Assembly (NCBI GenBank): GCA_036245525.1
Contig: BTPG01000002.1
Span: 118,274,286 to 118,338,285 of the forward strand
Length of the DNA stretch: 64,000 bases
DNA from: Semisulcospira habei
Taxonomy: Eukaryota > Mollusca > Gastropoda > Semisulcospiridae
Direction: 5' to 3'
Part shown: in pieces, positions 32,577 to 44,908 of the stretch
Layout: each line of letters starts with the position of its first letter
Numbering within the stretch: the stretch's first letter is position 1
The notes under the pieces: model-generated
Database searches by the model: none
Seen by the model: only the letters and a program-made list of their open reading frames with translations
What the model was told of the DNA's origin: nothing
Position numbers and translations under genes: made by a program

Positions 32577-33283
32577 TAGCAGACAGAACCAGTCTACACA
32601 AGTGGTGCATGCACTGTCCTAGTCAGGCCAAAGACAGTACTAGCAGACAGAACCAGTCTACACAAGTGGTGCATGCACTGTCCTAGTCAGGCCAAAGACA
32701 GTACTAGCAGACAGAACCAGTCTACACAAGTGGTGCATGCACTGTCCTAGTCAGGCCAAAGACAGTACTAGCAGACAGAACCAGTCTACACAAGTGGTGC
32801 ATGCACTGTCCTAGTCAGGCCAAAGACAGTACTAGCAGACAGAACCAGTCTACACAAGTGGTGCATGCACTGTCCTAGTCAGGCCAAAGACAGTACTAGC
32901 AGACAGAACCAGTCTACACAAGTGGTGCATGCACTGTCCTAGTCAGGCCAAAGACAGTACTAGCAGACAGAACCAGTCTACACAAGTGGTGCATGCACTG
33001 TCCTAGTCAGGCCAAAGACAGTACTAGCAGACAGAACCAGTCTACACAAGTGGTGCATGCACTGTCCTAGTCAGGCCAAAGACAGTACTAGCAGACAGAA
33101 CCAGTCTACACAAGTGGTGCATGCACTGTCCTAGTCAGGCCAAAGACAGTACTAGCAGACAGAACCAGTCTACACAAGTGGTGCATGCACTGTCCTAGTG
33201 AGGCCAAAGACAGTACTAGCAGACAGAACCAGTCTACACAAGTGGTGCATGCACTGTCCTAGTCAGGCCAAAGACAGTACTAG
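32577..33283. repeat. 64-bp minisatellite, 11 near-identical copies
   Basis: Unit TAGCAGACAGAACCAGTCTA plus CACAAGTGGTGCATGCACTG plus the remaining 24 bases, starting at 32577 and every 64 bp to 33217. I see one substitution only: GTGAGGCC for GTCAGGCC in the tenth copy, near 33199. No unique sequence separates units, so this is not a CRISPR array. Confidence 0.97.
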
Positions 33284-33332
33284 TCAAAGCTTTTACTACC
33301 AAATGACGCAGATTGTCTTTCTGGAATCTGTG

Positions 33333-33546
33333 TTAACTCATTCAGCCCGACGGCCGTATTTCCCAAATTTTGGAGGCGTCATCTAATGACTATGCACCAG
33401 TTGCAGGAGATGGATCGACCATGATAATTCAAGGGTAGTGCCAGATTAGCTTGGCGCCGGCAGGCGCCAAGCTAATCTGGCACTACCCTTGAACTACCAT
33501 GGTCGACCCATCTCCTGCTGTAGTGCGTCAGGGCTGAATGGGTTAA
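33333..33546. mobile_element. PAL-1 palindromic element, full length
   Basis: 214 bp between TTAA 33333-33336 and 33543-33546. Very similar to the copy at 32318. Confidence 0.92.
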
Positions 33547-34142
33547 AGTCAGAGCACTGTGATTTCAAATCCATGAACATGCTATTGGAACGACTTCTTT
33601 TAGTTTCCTACAGTCCCAACGATCCCTAACCGCCCAATGAACATAAATACAATACAATACACTAAATACAATACAATACACTAAATACAATACAATACAC
33701 TAAATACAATGCAATACACTAATACTTTATTGTCCCCGAGGGGAAATTTTGGCGCAGCGGTATAACATGCATAATAGAAACAAGAATAAAAAGTTACATG
33801 TTCACATCATCCGAAACACCACCACCCCCTACCAAACCCCGACCCCCCTCCCCGTTCCAGCATCCCGCTCCCCCCACCTAACCCCTCACCCCCATCCTCC
33901 CGCCCTCCACCCCCCTCCGCCCCCCACTCCCCTTCCCCCCCCCCTCCCCCGCCACCCCGCCTCCCCCATACCTTTCCACATGCATACACACACCTAAAGA
34001 CACACCTAAAAACACTCCTAAAACACACCTAAAAATACCTAAATTCACTTAAACACATAATGAACAATAGACTAAGACCAAACGACTAAAATAACAGCTG
34101 TAAAGTTATAGCATAAGTCATAGACTGATACAAGGCGGTATC
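33547..34142. other. Short tandem repeats and C-rich stretch, no gene
   Basis: A 20-bp repeat (AATACAATACAATACACTAA, about four copies) lies at 33645-33724. The phrase ACTTTATTGTCCCCGAGGGG (33723-33742) is a small hairpin seen at ends of retroelement tails in many animals. A C-rich tract follows (33826-33964). Pro-rich frames are artefacts. Confidence 0.6.
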
Positions 34143-34195
34143 AGCAAGAGGCACAATTGCGGGGGCTCATGAGGATCTATACCTCTTGCAGTTCG
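34143..34195. mobile_element. PAL-2 hairpin with shortened left arm
   Basis: AGCAAGAGGCACAATTGCGG, then GGGCTCATGAGGATCTATAC and CTCTTGC. The left arm has lost about 20 bases. Confidence 0.72.
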
Positions 34196-34377
34196 AGAGT
34201 GTTCACTTCTACTCGTAACTCCGAATTAACCAACCTCTTTATCGTGTGCGTAGTATACGTGTATCTCCTCTGTGTACACATCTGCTTGTATGACAGAGAG
34301 GCGGTGTGCACACAAATCAGTTTTACAGGAAAGTTACGGGCTTGCAGTCGAGTGCCTGTGGTGAAGCAAAGGTCCTA

Positions 34378-34450
34378 GGGCCCACGACGGCCACAGCCAT
34401 GCGCGGACCCACTGCGTGGGCCCGCGCATGGCTGTGGCCGTCGTGGGCCC
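34378..34450. repeat. PAL-9, near-perfect GC-rich hairpin
   Basis: Arms of 35 bp with one mismatch: GGGCCCACGACGGCCACAGC at the left and GCTGTGGCCGTCGTGGGCCC at the right. It ends in GGGCCC palindromes. A PAL-4-like phrase (GACGTTTTGCAACTGGGG) follows. Confidence 0.85.
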
Positions 34451-34560
34451 GAAGACGTTTTGCAACTGGGGAAAAAGAAGATTTTAATGAGATGGTTGGA
34501 CCTTCAGAAACAATATAGTAACAACGCATACAGTTGTCATTTAGTGTTCTCTGCAATGAC

Positions 34561-34680
34561 AGGCCGCTATAAAATCCAGACCAAACAGGTGACTACCAAG
34601 CGTGTAAAATGCAGACAAGAACCCAAACGGAGAGAGAAACACGCTTAAAATGCCAGTTACAACACAATTTATTAATATTT
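34561..34680 (-). repeat. PAL-12 family half copy
   Basis: ACCAAACAGGTGACTACCAA, GCGTGTAAAATGC, and CAAACGGAGAGAGAAACACG match the hairpin at 51778-51930 in reverse. Confidence 0.65.
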
Positions 34681-34772
34681 CAGGTTTAAAAATTCGAAAT
34701 AGACAAATAAACAAGTAGTCAATTCGCTACATATCTTGTCCGTGTGAAGAAGATATGAAGTGGCAACAATAA

Positions 34773-34935
34773 TTAACCCATTCAGCCCTGACGCACTACA
34801 GCAGGAGATGGATCGACCATGATAATTCAAGGGCAGTTCCAGATTAGCTTGGCGCCGACATAGTCATTAGATGCATAAGCATTAGATGACGCCTCCAAAA
34901 TTTGGGAAATACGGCCGTCGGGCTGAATGAGTTAA
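34773..34935. mobile_element. PAL-1 element with deleted hairpin arm
   Basis: TTAA at both ends (34773-34776, 34932-34935). The left arm is intact to TTGGCGCC, then the sequence jumps to ACATAGTCATTAGATG. One arm of the palindrome is lost, with a short duplication of CATTAGATG. Confidence 0.85.
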
Positions 34936-35441
34936 TAAATTGGGGAAAAAAATTAATAAATTGTGTTGCAACGGTTATTTGTAAGCGCGTTTCTATCTCC
35001 GCTGCCGATGTTGTTCAATGAGAGGCTCTGAACGCCGTACTACAGACATTAAGTGAAATGACATAGAGAAAATCAGAATACTAATAAATGATTTTTAAAA
35101 ATATCATCACAACAATACAGACAAATGTAGCACGGTTAGCTTTGAACAATTTAGACAACTTTATTTTCCCATTCCAAGTTAACCAATACAATTAAACGCA
35201 ACCTCAGCGTAACCTCAACTGCATCCAATCAAACTAAAACTACGAACAAGAGGTCTGCCGAAATGTGTCTCAGCTGAAGGTCACTCTTTTTTCATAAACA
35301 TCTATGGTGTTGTGTCCCTTTATTTACGCACAGTTTGTCCGCTTGTACAACAACAAATTCGTCAGCAACATCGTAGCTGTCCACTTTAATTTCGATCACC
35401 TCGTTTGTTTGACTAATGATCCGAATAAGGCCAATCTCTCC
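34936..35441. other. No gene seen
   Basis: AT-rich, with no frame of interest. Confidence 0.45.
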
Positions 35442-35510
35442 GAGCAAGAGGCATAGATTCTCAAGAGCCCCTGCGACTGCAGGAGCTCATGCGAATATAT
35501 GTCTCTTGCA
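35442..35510. mobile_element. PAL-2 hairpin core
   Basis: GCAAGAGGCATAGATTCTCA, then GAGCCCCTGCGACTGCAGGA and the complementary arm. Confidence 0.78.
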
Positions 35511-35784
35511 GATGTAAGAGGCTTGAACTGTAGACGCCGCTTCAATCTGACCCACCTGCAAACGCGGCATTTTGCATTGACAGAACTCATCCATTCTGGA
35601 CGGTAACAAAAGTTCGTCAAAGAAGTAGGCAAGCTCTAGACCATTAATACATTATTCATGGCACAGGTTCACGTCGCTCATTTTCAGCCTAAAAACCAGC
35701 AGGAGATGGATCGACAAGTTTTACAATTAAAAAACAAGTGAATAGGACTTGAATTTTCGCTCAAATTAACCTGCTTAACAGACG

Positions 35785-36363
<579 letters not shown>

Positions 36364-36959
36364 GGTCACTTTTCTTCTTTAGGTTGTGTTACTGCCGGTT
36401 TATTTAGTTCACAGCTTATAAGACAGGATAAAACAAAAAATCTATAGCAACGCTTTTGCAAGAGACACAACCACACATTGTTCCTGTAATGTATTTCGCG
36501 TGTAATAAAATATAGGATCACCGACGAGAAGACGACAATGAAGACAAAGAGATTTTGAAATCCTGACAACAAAAACGAATAACAACAAAACTACCGACTG
36601 CCCAAAATGCAAATGCAAAGAAAATTATTACCGACAAGGAAAGATGCATGCTTAGAAAGGCAAGTACACCACAATAAATTCTGCCGTACGTGTCCTCTCA
36701 AATCCTGTTTCAAGCTTTCTACGACGGGATTTTCGGGAGCCAAGTTGGTCCCCTGGCATTATGCGGTTATATCCGAAGCGGTTCAACGACTGTCTGAAGT
36801 CTGTTTAAGCGGAGTAATGTATGCGGTACAACTCAGAAGAAGGCATACATTTTATTCGATGTCAGTTGTATCCGACGTGGTTCTCGCGGAGTGTATATGG
36901 GGCCACGTGCTTTTGAGCTGAACGCTTTTCTGTGGCGGGAAAAGTTCTGGCATGGGTAC
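36364..36959. other. No gene seen
   Basis: A 104-residue plus-strand frame (36607-36921) has no recognisable domain and no repeat support. I leave it uncalled. Confidence 0.4.
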
Positions 36960-37176
36960 TTAACTCTTTCAGCCTCGACCTCTTACGGCAGAAGATGGGT
37001 CGACCATGATAATTCAAGTGTAGTGCCGGGTTAGCTTGGCGCCATCAGGCGCCAAGCTAACCCGGCACTACACTTGAATTATCATGGTCGAGCCATCTCC
37101 TACGTAGTCCGGCGTTATGTCAGTGACACCTCCAAAACTGATTTGGTAAATGTGGCCCTGGGGTTGAATGGGTTAA
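36960..37176. mobile_element. PAL-1 palindromic element, full length
   Basis: 217 bp between TTAA 36960-36963 and 37173-37176. The hairpin AATTCAAGTGTAGTGCCGGG is near perfect. Confidence 0.92.
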
Positions 37177-37530
37177 CTCCATAAATGAACACGATTGGAC
37201 ACAGTAGGCCTTCAAGAGGCACTGACTGTCGGCACGAGCCCAAGCGGATCGGCGAGGGCCCACTAGAAGGAGCTGGGCCAATTGCTGACAACACATTTTA
37301 TCCGTATTGCCTGGAAGGGTTGGGGGGGGGGGTGAGGGGTGGTGGTGGATGGGGGGCGTTGATATATCTTGATGTAACAAAGATTTCGAATACAATCTGT
37401 GACCATTAGCAGTGAAGGGGATAACCATTCAAGAAAGTTGAGGTCTGAAGAGTTATCTTCACTTGACATGGCAACTACCCTGTTTCACCATGATTGAAAT
37501 CACGTGCCCGTGTTTCGACGAAAACGACAG
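37177..37530. other. G tract and spacer, no gene
   Basis: GGGGGGGGGTGAGGGG near 37321, and a PAL-2 right-end-like phrase (AGCAGTGAAGGGGATAACC) near 37410. Confidence 0.45.
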
Positions 37531-37586
37531 ATTAAAAGCCCGGACAAACACGCGACTGACATCGCGTCTTTGTCCGGGCTTTTAAT
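37531..37586. repeat. PAL-10 palindrome
   Basis: ATTAAAAGCCCGGACAAACA pairs with TTTGTCCGGGCTTTTAAT. ATATTACAT repeats follow at 37585-37625. Confidence 0.8.
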
Positions 37587-37625
37587 ATTACATATTACAT
37601 ATTTAATATTACATATTACATATTA

Positions 37626-37670
37626 CACGCTTGGCAGTCACCTTTTTGGTCTGGATTGATTTTTTAATCC
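37626..37670 (+). repeat. PAL-12 family fragment
   Basis: ACACGCTTGGCAGTCACCTT then TTTGGTCTGGATT matches 51894-51930. Confidence 0.65.
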
Positions 37671-38223
37671 ACCGTTTTCGTCGGCGAAAACACGCGCAAT
37701 TCTGACCTACTTCTGATTTCCAAACAACATTTATTATGGCAACGCAGTCTCCCGCTGCAAAAAAGCGCCAACTCACAACACAGAAAACCATGACGACTTA
37801 TAGTTATATCGTCTGTGGCGGGGGCGGAGATCGCAAGCAGCACCGACAGATCAAGTTGGACCACTGGAGCAGGTCTAAGCTTGAAGTTTCAGTCTACTGT
37901 TACAAACAGAAATTTTAGCCTGCTGTTATAACATTAGACTGATACTTCTGGCTTAGACCTAGCAGACGATTTCAGTTCATCTTCACGCATACAACTTCAG
38001 CCAGATCTGCCGGAGATTTTTAACGCAATGTTGAAACAGTTCAAAATACTGTACTTACCTAGAGAATGAAATATTAAATCCTCTTCTGTCCGGATGCTGT
38101 GCTGTCGCAAGTGTGTTATGATTCAAGCTATCTGGCCACATCCCTTTATTTCTGCAACAGGAGACACACAAAAAAAGCCGCAGTGACAACGACAAGGATT
38201 TATAATAAATTTGATAAATACGT
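37671..38223. other. No gene seen
   Basis: Nothing recognised. Confidence 0.4.
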
Positions 38224-38305
38224 GTAACTCTTTGACTCCCAAAACTAAATTACTTCCATTCTATAAAATGGAAGCCATTTAGTTCTGGAGTCAAAAGTGT
38301 AACGC
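38224..38305. repeat. PAL-11 palindrome
   Basis: TGTAACTCTTTGACTCCCAA and the AACTAAAT segment pair with ATTTAGTTCTGGAGTCAAAA and GTGTAAC. Confidence 0.72.
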
Positions 38306-38756
38306 TTGCAGTCCTTGAATCTGCAAGCGGCATGGATTTACATGAGCACGTGCAGGCGCAATGGTTCATGAGAATTTTTACCTCCTACTGACCAAAAGGA
38401 GTTTCAACTCGGTTTCTTGAACTAGGAGTGTACGGTTAAAAGTATCCGGTTGTGATGCGGAACAAGGAAACACACTGTGTTGTCACGTAAATAAACAGAC
38501 AACCCTCCTTCCACCCACCCAACCCCTAACATTGACACCCCCACCCATCCACCCACCTCAAAAAAGAAAAAAAGAAAAAAAGCAAGAAGTGTTGCTTTGC
38601 TGTCAAGATAAAAAAATACAAGCAATGTGTCTTTAAATAAATAAATTTTTAATTTTTTTTAATAAAAGCAAACAAGCAACAAACAACCTTCAAAGGCCAA
38701 AAATGGTCAAGAATTTCAAGGACTGAAGAAAATCGGTCGCGGAACGTCGAATCTTT
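38306..38756. other. Degenerate PAL-2 and spacer
   Basis: A worn PAL-2 (CTGCAAGCGGCATGGATTTA to GAGAATTTTTACCTCCT) lies at about 38319-38385. The rest is C/A- and T-rich without a gene. Confidence 0.5.
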
Positions 38757-39179
38757 AACAACATTTAAAGTTATATTCCACAGGATCGAGCATCTCAACA
38801 CAGTCAGAAAACTGAAGGAACAAATACTGCTGACAGTATGTGTATGAGTCTTTTGTGTACTATCTTAGAGCTTTATGATGTAAATATAATGCCAAATGTC
38901 GAAATTCATCGTTTGGAGGGTGTATTGTTTTAGGTACAAAAGTCGCGAATTTATCGTCTGCATCGGCCTCGTTTTGAATTAATATGCATATGTATCAGCC
39001 TGCGTCACAAGGCAGAACCCGGCTATCAGTGTGGCAATACTGCAGGTCACGAGGTCATCGGTGTGATGTATACACGTGTACTGATGTTATCCGGCATCCC
39101 TTTACGTAATTTTCACCAGAAAGTAGAATAAACCTTCCATACTCGCTATGCTGTCAAAAGCACAATGCGGGTTCCGCTC

Positions 39180-39549
39180 GACTTGCTAATAATATTGTAC
39201 TAGTAACGATCGCTCGTACAGTAGTGCACCGAGGGCTTGCGTGTTTGTGCTCGCAAACTGCGAGCGTGCGTCCACGGTGTCTAGTTTGACCTTTGATTCT
39301 TTACCCCTCGGAAACACACACCGTCTTCTATCATTGAAACAGAACATTGGTAATTATACCGACTTTCTGCACTGCAGTGAATTTTACGTCTCACACGTTT
39401 AGGTCTACGTAAAGCATCACTTAGAAACAACAAATTTACCCTCGCAGCAGAAACCGCTGACTTGCTAATAATATTGTACTAGTAACGATCGCGCGTACAG
39501 TAGTGCACCGAGGGCTTGCGTGTTTGTGCTCGCAAACTGCGAGCGTGCG
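39180..39549. repeat. 91-bp direct duplication inside REP-X copy 1
   Basis: GACTTGCTAATAATATTGTA and the next 71 bases occur at 39180-39270 and 39459-39549 with one visible mismatch (GATCGCTCG versus GATCGCGCG). The second occurrence is absent from REP-X copy 2, so it is a duplication specific to this copy. Confidence 0.88.
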
Positions 39550-39806
39550 ATTCTCTGAATCGAGTGAATGAGAGCGGGCACAGACAAAAACATGTTACGA
39601 CCAGCGATGTGCAACTTTGACACACACCGTAGTTTTCAGAGCTGTGCAGCATAAAATCTGATAACTAGTTAGTAAATAAATGATAAAACAGGTTTAAGAT
39701 CTTGCGAAATCAGTAAGAGATAAATTCTACTGAAGTTCATGAAATCTGAAAATCACTAGCGCTCGCGGAACGATAGGAAGATCGACAAAGACCGTAGACT
39801 ACTTAC

Positions 39807-40021
39807 TGATTCAGCAGAAAAGTGACAAATTCCGGGTGGGTGGTCAAGCCAAGCTCTTGCTTTACGCGTTGCCACATGTCCATATTCCTTTGTCCGATGT
39901 CAGTTCTACTTAGGGGTATCTTGTCTCACTTCCGCTTTCTTCTCTTCCGATTTACCAAGTCTGTCAATGTTGGCGCGACTCGATGAAACTTTCTTTTTTT
40001 CTTCGCTGGTTCGTCCGCCAT
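39807..40021 (-). pseudogene. REP-X first-exon-like ORF, copy 1
   Basis: The ATG lies in CAAGATGGCGG. 71 codons plus two bases lead to a donor (AATCA|GTAAGTAG). It reads MADEPAKKKRKF, a basic nuclear-localisation-like start, then a basic segment, one in-frame TGA at codon 32, then IPLSRTDIGQRNMDMW and QELGLTTHPEFVTFLLN. The TGA follows AAG and could come from a CGA by C-to-T change. Copy 2 keeps the same start, the same ending and the same donor. I do not recognise the protein. The layout (basic start, then helix with TTHPEFVTFLLN, then splice) looks like the first exon of a longer transposon or host-derived gene. Confidence 0.55.
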
Positions 40022-40150
40022 CTTGTCTCTGATTGCTTATAATTATGCAGATAACCTAAGGTCGTATAGAATGACGTCAGCTACCATCGCCTATCAGAAG
40101 CAATCTTTTCACGTATCCGTCAAAAGATTCCGGTGGGCCTCTTTTTGCCT

Positions 40151-40235
40151 CTTCACTGCCAAAACTTTGCCCTTGAAAGCAGGGGCAAATTCAACACCGA
40201 ATAATTCCTTCAGTCCGAAGAACACGTATGTGCTC
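40151..40235. other. Spacer at the end of REP-X similarity
   Basis: Similarity with copy 2 fades here. Confidence 0.4.
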
Positions 40236-40345
40236 AGCAAGAGGCAAAGAACCTCATGAACCCTCGCATCTGCGGGGGCTCATGAGGTTCTTTGCCTGAG
40301 TCTTGCTGTTGGGCGGTGTTCGCTTTTTTTTTCCCCCGCAGTGAA
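40236..40345. mobile_element. PAL-2 copy with CAAAGAACC core
   Basis: AGCAAGAGGCAAAGAACCTC pairs with GAGGTTCTTTGCCTGAGTCT. Compensating changes on both arms (AAAGAACC for ATAGATCC) keep the pairing. The right end is GCAGTGAAGGAGTCAAA without TTAA. Confidence 0.72.
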
Positions 40346-40444
40346 GGAGTCAAAGCCACTCGCTGGGACGGCGAAACAAATGGTGGGTCACGCTGCAACC
40401 AGGAGAGATGTTTTATGATGTAGATGTGACATATGTACAAATAA

Positions 40445-40501
40445 CCCGGTGCGCAAAGGCCATCGGGCCGACGTCGCCCCGATGGCCTTTTGTGCTTTGG
40501 G
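40445..40501. mobile_element. PAL-4 palindromic element
   Basis: CCCGGTGCGCAAAGGCCATC pairs with GATGGCCTTTTGTGCTTTGG. Confidence 0.72.
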
Positions 40502-41213
<712 letters not shown>

Positions 41214-41239
41214 GTCACATCTAGAGTATTGCGTCGATG

Positions 41240-41639
41240 TCTGTGTGATGACGAAATTTCTGCTTTTACGTCACCGTCACTATATGATTTTCTCCAGAAG
41301 TCGAGTTTTTTAAAATACTTTTTAAACAATTTTTCATAGAATTTTTTTTTACTGAAAAAGTTCAAAAGATACAAAGCTGTCTAACGAACTCATCCAACGT
41401 CTTTCTGCAATCCGGTTATACTCCAAAACTGCAAGAGAATATAATGAAAATAACGGACTCTAATGTGCGTCAACCGACTCCCTATAAACGGTCATTAACC
41501 TCTTCAATAAGACATCCAATTTCAAAATGCTTGGAGGGGCTCCTAGGCACCTCCTGAATGAAGCACCTTCTCTAATTCCAAGCTTGTACGTACGCAAACT
41601 TCAGAGATTTTCTTGTGTACATACATACGCACATACGCG

Positions 41640-41723
<84 letters not shown>

Positions 41724-41925
41724 CGGCGTTTCGCGCCAAAGTACGTTCTACAGCGAGATTTGCGTAACTAAACATGAAGTAATTTTTATCTTGTTACTTC
41801 ACTGTCAAAAGTTTAGTCTAGCCCGCCTATGATGTCGTGTGTGTTCTGTTGAAATCGCTCCACCGCGTCCCGTCCTAAAACGTCGCTTCTATAAATAGAA
41901 GAGACTTAATAAAAATCAAAACCAT
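41240..41925 (+). repeat. REP-F copy 3, carrying CA and TA tracts
   Basis: TTTTACGTCACCGTCACTAT, ACGAACTCATCCAACGTCTT, GCGTCAACCGACTCCCTATA, then a CA tract (41643-41706) and short TA tract, then GTTTCGCGCCAAAGTACGTT. Collinear with copies 1 and 2, with the microsatellite at the same point. Confidence 0.88.
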
Positions 41926-42003
41926 AGGCCCTACGTTTTAAGTTATGACCGTATGACCGTCCCCCCCCCCTCCCACCACCCCACCCCTACCCCCTTGCAC
42001 ACG

Positions 42004-42005
<2 letters not shown>

Positions 42006-42087
<82 letters not shown>

Positions 42088-42091
42088 CTCT
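42006..42091. repeat. (CT)n microsatellite
   Basis: Pure CT preceded by a C-rich stretch (41960-42000). Confidence 0.97.
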
Positions 42092-42544
<453 letters not shown>

Positions 42545-42546
<2 letters not shown>

Positions 42547-42832
42547 CTTTCGTTGACAGATGCGATGCAGCACAAGAGTAATGTGTATGATTTATTCCAA
42601 CAGCCCAAATGACGTTGCACAGATGCTATACATAAAAGGGTTTATTAAGTCTAATTATTTGTAATTTCAAGCATTGAAAGATTGTTACATTTAATTTTCT
42701 GCAAATGCATGAGATGATATGCAGATGACGAGAAATGTTTTTTTTTTTAAACACACAAAAAACATGAATATTCTCAAACTCTAAATCAGATCTCTAGGCG
42801 CTTGTCAGTACAAAAAATACACAGTACCTAGC
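42545..42832. other. No gene seen
   Basis: AT-rich spacer. Confidence 0.45.
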
Positions 42833-42894
42833 TACCCAATGCGCAAAAAGCCATCGGGCCGACGTCGGCACGATAGCCTTTTGCGCACTGGGTA
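42833..42894. mobile_element. PAL-4 palindromic element, best copy
   Basis: 62 bp: TACCCAATGCGCAAAAAGCC to TTTTGCGCACTGGGTA, with TA at both ends. It suggests a TA target site. Confidence 0.82.
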
Positions 42895-42899
42895 TCACC

Positions 42900-43045
42900 C
42901 AAATTGTGAGTCTCCCACCAAAAACACTGTGATGCCAAAAGACTTTATAGACCGCCGAACCAAGGACAGCATACCGAAAAATATTTGAACAAATTTTCAC
43001 CCCACTCGAGTTCGAATCCGCGACCCAAGTGCTTGAGAAACATAG
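42900..43045 (-). mobile_element. tRNA-derived SINE (family S), diverged copy
   Basis: On the minus strand GCGGATTCGAACTCGAGTGG (B box), then GGTGAAAATTTGTTCAAATA and TTTTTCGGTATGC, parallel to the family S body. Confidence 0.6.
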
Positions 43046-43078
43046 AAACATGGATGTAAAGCGGAACGAAGTATAAAG

Positions 43079-43139
43079 CTGCGAGAAGCATAGACCCTCA
43101 TAAGCCCCGGCGACATGAGGATCTATGCTTCTCGCAGCT
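43079..43139. mobile_element. PAL-2 hairpin core
   Basis: GCGAGAAGCATAGACCCTCA pairs with TGAGGATCTATGCTTCTCGC. The long minus-strand frame that crosses this and the PAL-4 is an artefact. Confidence 0.78.
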
Positions 43140-43429
43140 GTTTTGTGTAAACGGTGACCTATCAGCGAATGTTTACACAAAGTCACGCGAAATAACCAAA
43201 CCATGTCCCGTCTCATTACGTAAACCTGATTCCAAAGCAATTTTGTAATGATTATAAACATTAGGTGTGCCAGACTGATGAAATCTGCCCCTCACCTAGA
43301 AGTCATTTCCTGCTAACTGCCAGGAACTAGTAATTATGTCCTCTTCAAAGACAGTATCTCGCAGTGAAAGACATGCAGAATCATTATGACCTTATAATTA
43401 TAACAGGTATAAATAACAAAAGGGGACAA
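43140..43429. other. No gene seen
   Basis: Nothing recognised. Confidence 0.4.
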
Positions 43430-43496
43430 ACAAGAGACATAGATCTTCATGAGCCCCCACGTCCGCAGTTGCTGATGTGGATCTATGCCTCTTGCC
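43430..43496. mobile_element. PAL-2 hairpin core
   Basis: CAAGAGACATAGATCTTCAT pairs with GTGGATCTATGCCTCTTGC; the loop side has decayed. Confidence 0.72.
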
Positions 43497-43662
43497 TTTT
43501 CGTGGTTCTGGCGTTTTTTCCATCCTGATGAATCTGGAAGCGTTTGTTTACATTTCTTTTAATTAACCTGAGCGCACTCAGGAATACACAATGTAGTTTG
43601 TTTCTATCTGTCGTTCTACTTTTTTCTGTTTCTTTTTGTCTGCGGGTTTGACTACTGCCTCT

Positions 43663-43849
<187 letters not shown>

Positions 43850-44309
43850 CACTGACGAGCATTTCCCGTGAAAACCGTTTTACGAAAGTGGACCAGACAA
43901 TGAAACCAGATAGGCTACTCATCTTTTCAGAGGAAGGACTGAAATAGCTTGGCGTGTAAAGCCGGAAAGCTAACCGGGTGTTTTGTGGTTTGTTTGTTTT
44001 TGTTTCTTGACTTTTATGCTGTCGAAAATGAAACGAATCAATAGACTTTTAAAATTTAGGAATATGCTATTTTGAGGATGCCGGATATTCTGAGAATGCG
44101 AGATTCTATCAGTCCCACCTCCACCTCCCATCTCCAATAAAAACAGCATCAGTAGATCCTAAGACCGTGGTCGATTTTGGCCCGTTGTCTTCGATATACA
44201 GTAAACTTGGTGTATGACAAACTGCCTGGGGACCCCACGTGTTCTCGTTGTTATATCCGCGGTTTGTTATGATTGAAGTCATTTGTATAGAAAAGGTGTT
44301 GTCGGGACC
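43850..44309. other. No gene seen
   Basis: A PAL-1-like word (AATAGCTTGGCG) occurs near 43946. Confidence 0.4.
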
Positions 44310-44527
44310 TTAACCCGTTAATCCTGAGGATGATTTTTTAAAATGTGCCAATTGTCCTATGAAGGCTACATTACAGACTAGGCCGGGAGATAGATCAACC
44401 ATGTTAGTTCAAGGGTGGTGCCGGAATATCTTGGCGCCTGAGGCGCCAAGCTATTTTGGCACCACCCTTGAACTATCATATTCAACTTTATTTGAAGCAA
44501 TGGGTGTATCAGGATGAAAAGGGTTAA
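44310..44527. mobile_element. PAL-1 palindromic element, full length
   Basis: 218 bp between TTAA 44310-44313 and 44524-44527, with GTTCAAGGGTGGTGCCGGAA arms. Confidence 0.9.
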
Positions 44528-44822
44528 AAGAAGTGTTCTTACAACGTTTGTCATATCCGGCCTTGCGATAAGCGTAGTCGACTGTACTTCAAGATGCAAT
44601 CTTGAAATATGGACAAAAAAACATCCACAGATCCTCATGAGCCCATGCAAGTTGTTGTAAGGTGCAGTTCTGTAAAGCTGCCCTTTGTGCCCCGTGTAAA
44701 ACTGGAGTTCTCTACCTTCCCATGTCCACTAGGCTCCATCTCTGTCAGCTTTCAACTTAGCACCTGCTTTAGATGTATCTTTCCTCTAGCACGCTCTCTT
44801 AATTCCAAAGCGGTTCGGCTGA

Positions 44823-44823
<1 letters not shown>
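44528..44823. other. No gene; PAL-2 arm
   Basis: CCACAGATCCTCATGAGCCC near 44623 is a single PAL-2 arm. Confidence 0.45.

Positions 44824-44908
<85 letters not shown>

Larger units (their letters stand above)
38757..40150 (-). mobile_element. REP-X copy 1 (coding-exon-bearing repeat)
   Basis: Collinear with 56519-59505. Landmarks are AGCATCTCAACACAGTCAGA, TTATCGTCTGCATCGGCCTC, CTTCCATACTCGCTATGCTG, GAATCGAGTGAATGAGAGC and ATCACTAGCGCTCGCGGAAC. This copy shows the uninterrupted site (GCCTCGTTTTGAATT) where copy 2 has an LTR, and TCAGTAAGAGATAAA once where copy 2 has FB-1. It carries its own 91-bp duplication (39180-39270 and 39459-39549). Class unknown; likely a DNA transposon or its derivative, given the exon described separately. 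Confidence 0.78.

Noticed and set aside
32577..33283. Possible CRISPR-like array
   Set aside because: Units are contiguous with no unique spacers, and the setting is a eukaryotic genome; it is a minisatellite.
36607..36921. 104-residue plus-strand frame
   Set aside because: Contains Cys and His but no spacing of a known finger and no neighbouring exon signals that I could support.
42794..43261. 155-residue minus-strand frame
   Set aside because: It crosses a PAL-4, a SINE and a PAL-2, so it cannot be a conserved gene.
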